Source: Leptobrachium leishanense
Lineage: Eukaryota; Chordata; Amphibia; Anura; Megophryidae
Assembly: GCA_009667805.1 (NCBI GenBank)
Contig: CM019069.1
Coordinates: 54,502,422 to 54,566,421 of the forward strand
DNA length: 64,000 nucleotides
Direction: 5' to 3'
Positions 46,701-58,140 of this stretch are shown piece after piece. Under the pieces are notes generated by a model. The model made no database searches, was not told the origin of the DNA, and worked only from the letters and a program-made list of their open reading frames with translations. Position 1 is the stretch's first letter; every line of letters starts with the position of its first letter. Position numbers and translations under genes: made by a program.

Positions 46701-48054
46701 CAATAACCGGGTTGTGTTCTGCCAACCACGGAAACCCAAGCACGACAGGACAAGAAGGGGACTCAATGATTTGGAAACATATGTTTTCCCGGTGCAATAC
46801 TCCTGTTTCCATGCATACAGAAACAGTGTCGTGGGTAATATGTGGGCAGGATAGAGGGTTTCCGTCTATAGCCTCCACCATAAGAGGTCTGTCCTTGAGA
46901 ACCAGAGGTATGAGACATTTAGCAGCAAATTGTTTATCCATAAAATTGCCTGAGGCCCCAGAATCCAAGAAGGCCTCAGTTTTAAGGTGGACCTTGTCCC
47001 AGGTCAATGATATTGGTACCAGGATCCTGGACTTTTTTTTTTCGTTATTTACGAAAGAGGCATAAAGAAACCCTATAACCTGGGTATTGGCTGGTCTTTG
47101 GCTTGATCTGCCACTCTCACCCCTGCTACCCCTAGGTCTCTGAGGACATTGAAGGCGGAAGTGGTCTGCCCCGGCACAATAGAAGCAGAGTCCCTTCTCC
47201 CTTCTGTGAGCTCTCTCTGCCTCCGATATACCAGTCTTTCCTATCTGCATAGGCTCAACAACAGGTAGATCTGTTTTAACGTTTTCCTGGTTACCGGAAG
47301 CAACGGTAGTTCTGGACGATAAGGGTAAAGGAGGCAAGAGCCTTCTAGGTCTATCCCTGGGATGTCTCCTTTCCCTAATTTGATCATCCATAGCTATACA
47401 GAAGTCGATCAAGTGATCAAGAGTCTCTGGCAATTTTAGAGGAGCCAACTCGAACATAAACGCGTCGTTCAGACCTTCAGTAAAGGCCAAGGTTAGGACA
47501 TCGTTCGGCCAGAGAACCTCTGAAGTCAAGGTTTTAAAGTCTATTGCGTATTCAGAGACCCTCCTATTACCTTGTTTAATGTGAAATAAGGATCTCCCCG
47601 CATTAGTAGCCCTTCTAGAGGGGTCAAAGGTGCGTTTAAGCTCTGAGGTAAAACCCTCATAATCGTATATGATGGGTTTCTTGTTCTCCCACAAGGGCGT
47701 AGCCCACAATAAAGCTTTCTCCGTTAAATGATTAATCAGATAGCCCACCTTAGCTTTATCTGACATACATGATCCTGGGTTATTCTCGAACAAGATTTCC
47801 AGTTGGGTCAAAAAGCCCCGGCATAAATTTGGTGTACCATCATATCGTAACGGTGCTTTCATACAAAGCCTATTCCCTTCGGGAGAGACCGAACTGACCC
47901 TAGGCAATACTGGGTCTGGAGGGTTTGTGGTACCTGTATTGGACCGATTTAACAGGGTTTGCAGAGCGAGAGAAATCTGGTCCATCCTATGGTCCTGCTC
48001 TTCTTGTCTGGCTGCAATACGTGCCAACTGGGTAGAGAGGTCTGCGGGATCCAT
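43695..48054 (-). pseudogene. Gag-Pol of gypsy element 2, broken in three places
   Basis: The gag ATG is at 48054. Gag with the CFYC...H...C zinc knuckle and the DSGA protease are continuous to a TAG at 46533-46531, where element 1 has GAG; the frame continues beyond it through reverse transcriptase (YLDD) and RNase H to about 45060. One missing C in a C/G run near 45066 shifts the frame, and integrase then follows (VSDRG, HPQTNGAAERANQN) to about 44345. A second one-base loss near there shifts into the frame holding the last part of Pol and the chromodomain (EFEVQAIL, YLVDWVGYG), which ends 41 bases inside the 3' LTR. The stop lies between protease and reverse transcriptase, so readthrough is conceivable, but the two frameshifts argue for a dead copy. 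Without breaks it would match element 1 in length. Confidence 0.92.
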
Positions 48055-48056
48055 TG

Positions 48057-48068
48057 GCCCTGACGTAA
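48057..48068 (-). promoter_or_regulatory. Primer-binding site of gypsy element 2 (self-priming type)
   Basis: On the minus strand, TTACGTCAGGGC directly follows the 5' LTR. ACGTCAGGGC (48066 to 48057) is complementary to GCCCTGACGT at 48733 to 48724 in the same LTR, which lies 29 bases downstream of a TTTAAAA box (48762 to 48756). Same arrangement as element 1 although the surrounding LTR sequence differs. Confidence 0.75.
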
Positions 48069-48926
48069 TGTCACGGATCCCCCTGATACCCAGAGTAGTG
48101 GTCCCTATACGCAGGTCACTCTCTAACCTTCCGATCCTTGAGTGGTCGGCTCTACTAGACAGATTACTAGAATGGCAGTACAGAGCACATACAAGAGAGA
48201 ATACCAGATATATATATAAGGTTCTAGGATAGTTCGTTCCCCCCTGGACCCTAGTAATATAAGAGGTAGTCTGATGTGTGCTTCGGGTGCCACACAGACT
48301 GACCTCAATACCGGAGTTAGGAGCAGAAGCGTGGGAAGTGTCACTGCCAATGCCAGGGGTCAGACACAAGAATGGTTCGTTTTCCAAATGCCAATGGTCA
48401 TACACAGGGGTGGTTCGTTTGCCAATGCCAGGGGTCATACACAGGGTGGTTCGTTTGCCAATGCCAGGGGTCATACACAGAGTAGTTCGTTTGCCAATGC
48501 CAGGGGTCATACACAGAGTAGTTCGTTTGCCAATGCCAGGGGTCATACACAGAGTAGTTCGTTTGCCAATGCCAGGGGTCATACACAGAGTGGTTCGTTG
48601 CCAATGCCAGGGGTCATACACAGATTAGTTATAAGTTTGCCAAAGCCAAGGCTCACAGATAGAATAAAGAAATTCAAACTTGAACACACAAGACACACGA
48701 GAGCTCTGCGGGATAATGATACCACGTCAGGGCACCGGTGAATTGTGAAGCTGGGTTTTAAACTTGGCGGGTCCGCGTCGTCACGCCAGTCCCCGCCCCC
48801 TGGCGTCCCACGTGAGCGCAGCCGGCTGCGTTATTACTCGGCGCCTGGCCAGCGAGCAGCGAGGAAGCCGCTGCCAGGCGCCCCCTAGATCCAGCGCGGC
48901 CCGCGATACCAGCGCGGTCCGTGACA
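48069..48926 (-). repeat. 5' LTR of gypsy element 2
   Basis: 858 bp, TGTCACGG to CCGTGACA; the 36-bp array (48343-48637) has one more unit than in the 3' LTR. Confidence 0.95.
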
Positions 48927-48931
48927 CCTGC

Positions 48932-49760
48932 CTGCCCCGACTCCAATAATTTTTGGACTCGGGATGAAGAGACTCTCTAATTGTTTGTTGTGTTTGTTTA
49001 CCTCTCCCATGTTGCTTTTTTTCTTGAATACTGTGGACTATTTTTCTGACGTGCTATATGTTCGTTTTCCTTATCTGGTTTTCTTCCCCCCCTTCCTGCT
49101 GCAGTGTGTTAATGGGAGCGTCAGGGGGTCGGGCTGGCAGATGCCATGTCTCTGACTGCCAGGTTTGACCCTGGGGGTCCTCCTGCCTTGAGTTTTGTTA
49201 TCTTTTTGGCTGCATGGGAGTTGGAGGGGATTTCTGTGCCTTAGTTGTCCTTTCTCTCCCCTTCTTTTTCTTTTATTTTCCTTCTTTTTATTACTTACTG
49301 ATTATATTGCCTGTTTTTCCTCGATATTCTGTTTGAGACTAAGGCTGGGTTCACACCAGCCCGTTTTTTGACGCGCACAACACGTGCGTTTTTTACGCGC
49401 GTATTGCGCAAATGTTAAAAACGCATGAACGCGCATTGCAGCGCGTTCACGGACACAGACTGTAGAGTGAACGTGCTGCAATACGCCCCAAAGAAGCTCC
49501 CGTACTTCTTTGGGCGTAGGACGTTTTACAGCGCGTTCCTGCGCGCTGTAAAACGCCCAGGTGTGATCGGCCCCCATAGGAAATTATGGGATTTCGGGTT
49601 TCGGCGTTTTACAGCGCGCAGCAACGTGCTGTAAAATTCTGAGGTGTGAACGGGGACTTAGTGTGACGGCCCTGCATGGCCACTTTTGCTTATGTTTGAC
49701 CTATTAGACTATGAAAAATTCAAAAATAAAGAATTTAAAAAAGAAACTAAAACGGAGGAG
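48932..49760 (+). other. hAT interior, possible LINE 3' tail
   Basis: Pyrimidine-rich stretches (about 49246-49300) and an A-rich end (AAAAATTCAAAAATAAAG, about 49718) resemble an L1-like 3' UTR and tail. No conserved frame seen. It is interrupted by the MITE at 49342-49658. Confidence 0.35.
49342..49658. mobile_element. MITE with AGGCTGGGTTCACACC end (317 bp)
   Basis: AGGCTGGGTTCACACC at the left and GGTGTGAACGGGGACT at the right; TA on both sides. Interior rich in GCGCGT and TTTTACAGCGCG, arranged as a quasi-palindrome. A second copy is at 56214-56529. Confidence 0.8.
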
Positions 49761-49884
49761 GGGGGAATGAAATGAACATGAGAACTAGGAGTGGGGTGAA
49801 ATGGGCTGAAAATGGAGGTGGGGAGATGGACATGATAAAGGGAGGGGATCTGAAAAAGGAGAGACTCATTGCCTTTACCATTGG

Positions 49885-50062
49885 AGGTCTATTGCTGTGG
49901 ATTATGTGTACATTCATACTCAATGCGTTTACCGTGAGTTCTATTGCCGTGGATTATGTGTACGTTCATACTCACTGCGTTTGCCGTGAGTTCTATTGCT
50001 GTGGATTATGTGTACGTTCATACTCCCTGCCTTTTACTATGTGGTTCTATTGCTGTGGTGTT
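49885..50062 (+). repeat. 52-bp tandem repeat, about three copies
   Basis: Unit containing TGGATTATGTGTACGTTCAT, at about 49897, 49949 and 50001, with mild divergence. A second, looser direct repeat (ATTTTAAGGTATTGGGA at about 50139 and ATTTTAAGATATTGGGA at about 50278) follows. Confidence 0.75.
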
Positions 50063-50425
50063 CTGTGATGCTTAACCAGTGGAATAATATAATTATACTT
50101 TTATGCTACATTGTTTGTACTAATACACATTTTATGTGATTTTAAGGTATTGGGAGCAACACTCTGTAATACGATCTTGATTCATATTATTTTTTAATCA
50201 AAATTTCATGCGGTTTTAAATTATTTGAACCAGATATTTTTTTATGTTAAATGTGCTGTTGTGCGAGCAATATGTGTGATTTTAAGATATTGGGACTAAC
50301 ACACTGTAATGTGATCACGATTCACACTAAATATTGTATTTCCTATGGGAAGAGGGGATCGGGGGGCCCCATTCCGAGGGTCTGTAAGGGGCCCCAACAT
50401 TTCTGATGGCTGGCCTGAAGGTGTC

Positions 50426-51056
50426 TATATGTTTAGCTTAGAGACAGGAAAGAATGGAAGGCAAGATGGGAAGAAAAGATATGACTGACAAATTGACAAA
50501 TAACGACGTTACGCAATATGTATATGCATAAAATAAATTTCCAACCTTAGTCTTGCCATGACACAATGAAAAGACATTAAAATATAATTAATGTATATTA
50601 ATGATTTAGTTAGAATATTCTCCTTCCCAACCCTATAACCCAAGTACCCCTAACAAGCCAGGTTTTAAGGATTACCATAGGGAAATGCAGACTGAATCCT
50701 GCAAACACTGAACAACAAATGAGATCACCTGTGCTGTGCTTCAGATATCTGGCAAACCTGACCCGCTAGGAGTACTTGAGAGCCACGGTCCTAGAATGCG
50801 TGCTCTTTGTTACGAGTATGTTTAGACGTATCCCATGGAGTACCAATTTCTGTAAATTTGGTCTATCTGTGCATTGATGCCAATTTCCAACATAATAATA
50901 AAATGTGCAAGTCCAGATGAGATACATGTCATGCACAGTATATTCAGCAACATGCAAGGAAACTTGCAGTGTGAAATTCCCATCAGAATGGTAGACACTG
51001 CAAAGGAGGAATGCATAAGAACATCTTCTGGAATATCACAGAAGGGTGTATATTAC
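50426..51056. other. Unassigned interval
   Basis: No gene or repeat ends recognised. Confidence 0.45.
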
Positions 51057-51059
51057 TAA

Positions 51060-51957
51060 CAGGGTTATTCAAAGAGATCCGAATTGCTTGTGAAAGGTAA
51101 CCGAACGCTGAAAATCAGCGTTCGGTTACCCTTCTTGGCCATTCGGCTATCCAGAGAGCAGGCAATACGCCAAATCCTGGCGAATTGCCTGCACATACGG
51201 TGCCTGTTCGGTGCCTGTTCGAGGGCAGTGAAATCCCCATAGAGAAGCAATGCTTCGTCTATTCAGAGAACAAAAGCCAGCAGTGAAAGGTTCCCCTAAT
51301 GCCCTGCCATTCGGTGGTTTAATTCGGCAAGTTTATTCAGGAGAATCCCATAGGCTTCAATGTTAAAAATATTCCCGTTTTAATTCAATATCTAATAAAC
51401 CGTTCATTATAAAATTCTGCAGCAAAAAGTCTCTTTATTTATAGATTTTTTAGGATACTTTAAGCATTTTTCAGATTTTTTTTTTTTTTTAAAAGTCCGA
51501 TTTTTTTTTTAGTTTCTTTTCAGTTTACTTATTTTTTTTGTAACAGCCCTCTTTATTATCATTCCCTGGACCTCCTGTGTAAATTTCAGACATTTTCGCT
51601 CAGTAGTTTCTTTGCAAACAGCGTTTCATTTTCCCAGATTCATACAAATGGTTTTGCTAATTTATTCACTGCCTCCTCTACGTCACAGCTGCTTCGGCTC
51701 TGTGTGATTCGGCTCCTGTTGGGCTCCTGTTCGGGTTTTTCGAAGGTTAATCCAGATGTTTTTGCTTGTTTTCAGCGTGCATTCGGTTAGTTTTCGTCAG
51801 GTTTGCGGTAGCTTTTCCCTGCAATTCGGGGACCCTGTGGTGCTTGCTGAATACACCGCAGGGTCACCGAAATGCAATCGGCAAAAGGAACCGAATTGAA
51901 GAGAACAAAAAGTCACCGAACGTGCGGTGACTTTTCGAATCTCTTTGGATAACCCTG
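51060..51957 (-). mobile_element. Family 1 MITE, complete uninterrupted copy (898 bp)
   Basis: CAGGGTTATTCAAAGAG at the left and CTCTTTGGATAACCCTG at the right, flanked by TAA and TAT. Same orientation as the interrupted copy at 6317-8052 and serves as its reference for the empty site at 51326-51342. Confidence 0.85.
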
Positions 51958-52368
51958 TATGAGTCTAGAAGCTTTTGGTAAGAAACTACAACAGTATTAT
52001 TTTCAAGTTAACCAAATATTTCTTTCAACATTATTCTCATATTAATCATGAAAAATAAGAATTATGACAGTGAAACGAAAAGCCAAATAAATATAGACAA
52101 TAGAACTTACCAAATATTCCTGGTAAAGCATTAAAATAAAGCAGAAAAATATTAAATATATTAAAACAGAAGCAATTATTTTGCAATACCAAAATAATAC
52201 AGTGAACACAAATTGAATATCTTGCTGCAAAGGATGTCACACTTCGGTTGCTCAATTAAACAAAACATGGGTATTTGGTAAAACATTGGTGAAAAGAACA
52301 TTGTGGAAAAGAGTATCTTGTGTGACAACTTATCCTAAGAAAAAAAGACAGCATTTCTAGCATACATT
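51958..52368. other. Unassigned AT-rich interval
   Basis: No gene recognised. Confidence 0.45.
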
Positions 52369-52370
52369 TA

Positions 52371-52807
52371 AGGCTAGGGTCAGACGAACGTGATTTCTAC
52401 GGACTGTACGTCCGTGCAGTACGGACGACGTCAATACGGAAGACACAGTAGTGGCCACACAGTCCGTTTTATTCACTGACGTATATTTTGACGGATGTAG
52501 GAGGGAAAATAAATTAAAAAGCAAAACTATTTTGTCCATGAAAAATGCTGGACGTATAAATGCTCCACGTTCCATCACTCACACACACAGCTATGCAGAC
52601 GTTGTGGACGCAGCGCACTTTGTGCAGCCGTTCTAGGGGTTCGTTGTTGCCTGCCTTGCGTCCGTGGGCCGCGGCCGTTGTGCGTCCGCAGTTCAGTGTG
52701 GACGTACTTTGTGTAACGGGCTCCGATGGGCTTTCTTTCATGATATCACGGACGTACTTTTAGGCACCATCACGGACGTGAACACTACGCTCGTCTGACA
52801 CCAGCCT
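52371..52807. mobile_element. Family 2 MITE, second subfamily
   Basis: AGGCTAGGGTCAGACGAACG at the left and GTCTGACACCAGCCT at the right, flanked by TA. Interior matches 63161-63599 closely. Confidence 0.85.
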
Positions 52808-52883
52808 TAGACAATGGAATTTTATTTGAGACAAATTGAAGGTGAGACTTTTTGATTTTGTACCCATATAAAAGATTCATGCC

Positions 52884-53600
52884 TTGGCAGAAACTATCTT
52901 CCACATCACCTTGTCCTTCAACCCATGGACTTTTCTTGTGGCTAGACTGGACCCGGCTCTGACTGCCAATGGTAATCACCTGTTGTCTAAACTTTCATTG
53001 GCCACACAGACGGCCACAGCAGTTAAATGGAGATCCGCAACCATCCCCACTCAACAACAGATCATGAGAGCTATGGAATATATATGCACTATGGACAAAT
53101 TATTGGCCCAGGTCCACCACATATTACCTAGTAGCTGTGGGAGCCGTGGGATTATTGTGGGATGTAGATATTGTTTTGTCTGGAATCTGGATACACCAGA
53201 TCCGCTGCTTTGTCACTTTTTTATGGGATATGCAATGGGCTTGCAAAGGATGTATAGGTGGTCTCTTAATGATTATGTTGGAATGGACGTGTCGGGTCCC
53301 ATCCCCCACTCTTCCCTCTTTCTCTTTCCTCGCTTTTCTTTCGAAATGTCTATTTTAACTGGTTGGAAATATGTATATGAGGAGTACTATCTGAGATACA
53401 CACATGCTTATGCTTTATTTTGTGTGCCTTTTGTCCGTTTGTGCACGCAAAAGAGAAAGTCATTTTAAAAAAAAAACCTTAGCTGCCAAGTTGGTAAATA
53501 TAGTCGAAGTGGAGACTTTAATTTCTCATTTTGACCTATATTATTACCAGTATTTATTCAGATTTTCGACTCCATATACTATTTGGTAAACACACCTTTT
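52884..53600 (+). mobile_element. Possible L1/Tx1-like LINE 3' fragment
   Basis: The plus frame at 52884-53468 (194 codons) includes ATAVKWRSATIPTQQQIMRAMEYICTMDKL-like sequence, read here only in parts: the order W..P..Q...A then M.K.L resembles the end of L1/Tx1 ORF2. The rest of the frame (53140-53468) shows no domain. 5' end lost at the MITE. No duplication seen. Moderate to low certainty. Confidence 0.4.
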
Positions 53601-54440
53601 ACTTTACTATGAGGTTTCATAGTCCCCCCCCCAGAGTTTATGATATGGTTTTTAGTAAGTGTTTAAAATATAGAATTCCAACAATAAGTCAATAAATGTG
53701 ACAAATATGAAGAAGCAACAATAATCAAATAATGAACACAATAAATAAAGCCATAAATATTTAAGCAAAAAATGAAGAAAAACAAACAAACAAAAGCCAC
53801 ATATTGCACATTGCAGAAATACAAGCCTGAGTGTAGGGGCTACGTGTAAAGAGGCTCCCTCTATCTCCCAACATTTCAGTAACAGTCTGTTACATATCTC
53901 TATTTAATTCCCTTCCAGATTGGAGCATGTAAGATATGTTTTTGTCAGTGACAACACTCTAAACTTAGAAACAAATCTTCTATTATTCAAAAAAGAAATT
54001 AAGAAAACATGAAGTAGAGCGCATGCACATCACACTGTTTACAGGGAAACCAGAACTTATTTTCCTACAGTTTATGTCACCAAACTACTGCACAGTGATG
54101 ATTGTGGGACGTGGTAGGAGTATGCCTACAACACACGCCCGGCAACATAACACAATGCTTAAATCAGTAATTGTTTAGGTCTTGCGAAAAAGAGGCTCTC
54201 GTTTTAAAGAACTAAAAAGTAGGAATACATTAGAGGAAATTTTTTTACATATATTCTGGTTGTCAATATAAAGAATACAAAATTACCTTGAACAGCCCAA
54301 CTAAACTGTCAAGACTAACATTAAAATGTAAATCATGGTGGTGCATCAATCTTGGTTTTTTTTTCTTCACATTTTTTTTATTGAGAATTTAAGCTGAATA
54401 AAGAAACATCAATGTGCTGTGGAAAATATATGATCTCCAA
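53601..54440. other. Unassigned interval
   Basis: AT-rich, no gene recognised. Confidence 0.45.
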
Positions 54441-54620
54441 GGTAACATCACTGCTGTGTGACCGTGGAGACACAGGTTCGAATCCCGGCAAAAGCACCTC
54501 TCCAGTAAGTGTCCTTGGGCAAGACACGTAACGGTACATACTCGCCACCCAGGACATACTGGAAAATGAGAGAAATCTCATTGTATCCTTCCTGGTAAAA
54601 TACTTTCTAAAATATATATA
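54441..54620 (+). mobile_element. tRNA-derived SINE with V-SINE-like core
   Basis: GGTTCGAATCCC (about 54475) is a canonical pol III B box, preceded by a weak A-box-like stretch near 54447. The core GTGTCCTTGGGCAAGACAC (about 54510) resembles the conserved domain of V-SINEs. The 3' end (CATTGTATCCTTCCTGGTAAAATA) is followed by (TA)n at 54612-54630. The B box alone does not make this a tRNA gene: no cloverleaf fits. Confidence 0.75.
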
Positions 54621-54634
54621 TATATATATTATTG

Positions 54635-55093
54635 ACAGGATACGGAATACATTGGTAAGAAAAAAAAAACTTCAACTATTTGGCAAGGCACAGGTGGAAC
54701 GTACAGCAATAACAAGACCTTAGGATCTGAGCACGCCATTAGCAATAAAAGGGACACTTTAGTCACTGTAACCACTTTACCGTAATTACTTAGTCGTGGT
54801 GACTGGAGTCTATACACCTCCATAACTGTTATGGCTGTTATGGCAGTCAAAGGGTTCCCAGTGTACTTCCACAGCCTTGGCAAGACCCTGCAGAGCTCAT
54901 GCATCACTGTTCTTGGCGCCATAGAGTCCTGTGAACTCCAGAGGCTTATACCAGCAGAGACTCATGACGCCATTGCTTGTATCTTGTAGTAATACCCCAA
55001 TATTCTGACTGTAGCTGCCAACACAGCAGATGGGTCAGAGAGATTCTGTAATAGGGAACCGCTAAGGGTTGCACCACAATTTTCCCTTAGCTG
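54635..55093. other. Unassigned interval
   Basis: No gene recognised. Confidence 0.45.
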
Positions 55094-55789
55094 CTTCTGG
55101 TTAGGGATGAGCCGAACACCCCCGTGTTCGGTTCGCATTCGAACTCGAACAATTTCAAAAGTTCGAGTTTGAACTCGAAAACGAACCGAACTCAATGCAA
55201 GTCAATGGGACTCAAAAGTTCAATTTTTAGAGTGCCCTCCAAAAGGGCATATATGCAAGATATTTGCCATAAAAGGTGTATGGGGGTTCGGGTAGTGCCC
55301 GGGGGACAGGAAACAAGGACAAAAAGTAAAAAAAAAAAACGTTTTTAAAGGAAAAATAAGGATTAAAAATAAAAACGAAAAATTCCTTCAAATATCGTGC
55401 CTAGGAGGTCCCCATAACCTGCCCGTGAAGTGGCGGATTTGTAGGATGTATAGAAACATTTAAAAACAAAAAAATGACGTTTCAAATGACGGTAAATGCT
55501 TTTCCTTTAATCAATTCATAAACAACTGCTTGGGGCGGCAGCCTGTATGAAAAGACATTTTAGGACGCGCAGAACAAGTTTAGTGATTTTTTGGCTAAGT
55601 TATGGTGAAACTTATGCAGGCTCTGGATGAAAGTAACAATAGGTGCTTTAAAATTTGGCCTTTAGTGTCGGCAACAGTGCCTTCACACCGTAACCCTTTT
55701 GTGGTATTGAGGAAGAGTGCAGGGTTGGACCCTGCGGTCCTATTTTCAAATTATATGAATCTGGTAATATAGACGTCAGTGGCAGTGCA

Positions 55790-56116
55790 CCAAAATATTA
55801 CTGCGCTATAGTGTATGGCAGGATGGAAGCGCACCAGCAGTAACAAGCAGCGGAATATACCAGACAGGGACACAGAGCGAGAGTAGTTGTTATAACAAAA
55901 CCAGCTCAACAACGTTTAGGCACTAGTACTGTGCTACTGTATATGGTGAGAATTGGCGCACACGAGTCCCGGCGGCTCTGCGTCATCACTCCGCGCCCTG
56001 CCCCCTGATCACTCACAGCTGCGCCGGGTGCCGCCGGAGCTCCTGGCATTCGGCCAGCTGGCGGCACCATGCATCCGGGGCCCCCCCGATCGCCACCCGG
56101 GGCCCTGGATGTCACA
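55790..56116 (-). mobile_element. LTR fragment related to the solo LTR at 30558
   Basis: The right end CCCTGGATGTCACA matches the CCCTGGACGTCACA end of the solo LTR, as do GCGCCGGGTGCCGCCGGAG (about 56022) and CTGCGCTATAGTGTATG (about 55801). The left end is lost or rearranged, and no 5-bp duplication is clear. Confidence 0.65.
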
Positions 56117-56213
56117 ATATTACAATCCAAACGCAAACGGGTTAAGTAACCAAATTTGTAAGAAGAATAATTAATGCAGCATATGAATCCACATACTGCC
56201 GGGCAGCACCTTA

Positions 56214-56529
56214 AGGCCCGGTTCACACCTAAGCATTTTACAGCACGTTCCTGCACGCTGTAAAACGCATAAACAGGGAAATCCCATTATTTGCTATGGG
56301 ACCCGTTCATGCCTGGGCGTTTTAAAGCGCAGGAACGCGCTGAAAAACGTCCTATGCCCAAAGAAGTACAGGAGCTTCTTTGGGGCGTATTGCAGCGCGT
56401 TCACTCTGCAGTCTATGGCCATGAACGCGCTGAAATGCGCATTCGCATGTTTTTTACGTTTGCGCGATACGCGCGTTAAAAAACGCACGTATTGCGCGCG
56501 TAAAAAAAACCCAGGTGTGAACCCAGCCT
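56214..56529. mobile_element. MITE with GGTTCACACC end, second copy (316 bp)
   Basis: AGGCCCGGTTCACACC at the left and GGTGTGAACCCAGCCT at the right, flanked by TA. Interior reversed relative to 49342-49658, with TTTTACAGC and GCGCGTAAAAAA motifs. Confidence 0.8.
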
Positions 56530-56641
56530 TACAGTATAATTGACAATAAAAAAGGGGGGTTAGTAGCGCTAATATGTGGATGTAGGAAATCGCTTATACA
56601 CGTAAATGGTCCTTGTTACTCAACCACCAAAAATTTATGTG

Positions 56642-57577
56642 AATCAGAGAAGTAGTGTAGCGATGTCAATGTCCTTCTTGAAATGAAATAAATCCCAGGG
56701 TTCTTGGGGTCTTCTTCTTTAAATATCCCTCAAATAGGAACAGAAGACAGATATATCATAGTGCGACCCATAGAGAACCATTTAAAAGATAGAGGTGAAC
56801 AATGGCACTCACATGAGGTGGAACCCTCCTGGTTCTGGGTCAATCGCCTTAAGGTAGTTTCCAGCCACCCAAATGCCCTTCCAGAGTAGATCCGCTTGAT
56901 ATAGTGAAACCCTCCTGGTTCTGGGTCAATCGCCTTAGAGTGGTTTCCGGTCACCCAAATGTCCTTCCAGAGCTCACTGCGTCCAAAAGGATCATTTACA
57001 GGGGACGGGATAACAATATAAATGAAAGTCTGCTCTAAAAGCTGGTTGAGGAAGCCTTTGATATATTATCTATTTTGGCGAAACGCGTTCTGGCTATTGT
57101 ATTTGTTTTATTCTTTATTAAATTTTTATTGCTATTTTTACTGCTGGAGTTATCATTTTTGTATAGCTCCTTTTAGAGCAGACTTTCATTTATATTGTTA
57201 TCCCGTCCCCTGTAAAAGATCCGTTTGGAAGCAGCGAGCGGACCCACTCTGGAAGGACATTTGGGTGACCGGAAACCACTCTAAGGCGATTGACCCAGAA
57301 CCAGGAGGGTTTCACTTTATCAAGCGGATCTACTCTGGAAGGGCATTTGGGTGGCCGGAAACTACCCTTAGGCGATTGACCCAGAACCAGGAGGGTTCCA
57401 CCTCATGTGAGTGCCATTGTTCACCTCTATCTTTTATATGGTTCTCTATGGGTCGCACTATGATATATCTGTCTTCTGTTCCTATTTGAGGGATATTTAA
57501 AAAAGAAGACCCCAAGAACCCTGGGATTTATTTCATTTCAAGAAGGACATTGACATCGCTACACTACTTCTCTGATT
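56642..57577. repeat. Large inverted repeat inside the hAT-like element
   Basis: Left arm 56642-57041 pairs with right arm 57170-57577, about 400 bp with few mismatches by eye. Each arm carries two tandem units of about 86 bp (CCCTCCTGGTTCTGGGTCAA at 56824 and 56910, and complements). The 128-bp loop contains GGCGAAACGCGTTCTGG (57075). TTACAGTATAATT occurs on both sides (56529-56541, 57581-57593). The 155-aa and 60-70-aa frames here are products of the palindrome. Confidence 0.88.
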
Positions 57578-58014
57578 TGCTTACAGTATAATTAATGCAG
57601 CGTATGTTTCCGCACGCTGCCGGGCAGCACCTCTACAGTTTGTGGATCCAGGAATCAGGTGAGTATTAGAAAGAAAAAAAAGTTTTATTTTATGTTGCTG
57701 GGGACATTTAAAAATGTCCTCGGATTTTTTTTTTTAAAAAATGTGTCCCCTTACCTTAGCCTGGTGGTCAGTGGGGGCTCCCTGGATCCTGGTTGGGCGG
57801 AAGGGGGGTCTACCGTGGCTCCCTCCCTGGAGTCCCTGCGCCACCTCTCTGCCACATGCACCCGGCTGGCCAGCCCGCACAGTCGCAGCTCTGTAATCTT
57901 GTGGCCGCATGCTCCTCAAGTCAAGGGGTCCTTAGGAGGGAGGCTCCGGCGGGCTGCCCTCTACAGTGCCTGATTTAGAGGGCCTCGTCTGCCTGATGTT
58001 TTAGCATCAAGAAT

Positions 58015-58140
58015 GTTTTATCCCATAGGCTTCAATGTTAAAAATATTCCCGTTTTAATTCAATATCTAATAAACCATTGCTTATAATATTCTGCAGTAA
58101 AGAGTCTCTTTATTTTTAGATTTTTTAAGAATTTTTTTTT
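58015..58140 (-). mobile_element. Family 1 MITE fragment inside the hAT-like element
   Basis: TCCCATAGGCTTCAATGTTA through the TTTATTTTTAGATTTTTT stretch matches 7447-7555 and 51345-51460. No family 1 termini are present, so only an internal piece is here. Confidence 0.75.

Larger units (their letters stand above)
42916..48926 (-). mobile_element. Ty3/gypsy retrotransposon 2, Tf1/sushi-like, full length
   Basis: LTRs at 48069-48926 (5', 858 bp) and 42916-43736 (3', 821 bp) enclose a minus-strand gag-pol closely related to element 1. CCTGC is duplicated at 42911-42915 and 48927-48931. The LTRs differ by one 37-bp repeat unit and at least one base (43554 against 48744). Coding carries one stop and two frameshifts. 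Confidence 0.95.
42060..50417. mobile_element. hAT-like element with perfect 8-bp duplication, host of gypsy element 2
   Basis: Begins CAGGGCTGCCATCAGGGC and ends TTTCTGATGGCTGGCCTG, imperfect inverted ends with GGGGCCC-rich subterminal blocks on both sides. AAGGTGTC is duplicated exactly at 42052-42059 and 50418-50425. Without the gypsy insertion (42916-48926 plus 5 bp) it is about 2.3 kb. I see no hAT transposase inside; part of the interior looks like a LINE 3' end. Confidence 0.85.

Noticed and set aside
54470..54500. tRNA gene suggested by GGTTCGAATCCC
   Set aside because: Only the B-box arm fits; no acceptor or anticodon stems, and the downstream SINE core explains it.
57022..57489. 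155-codon frame in the palindrome
   Set aside because: It follows the inverted repeat and its tandem units; the mirror frame exists in the other arm.
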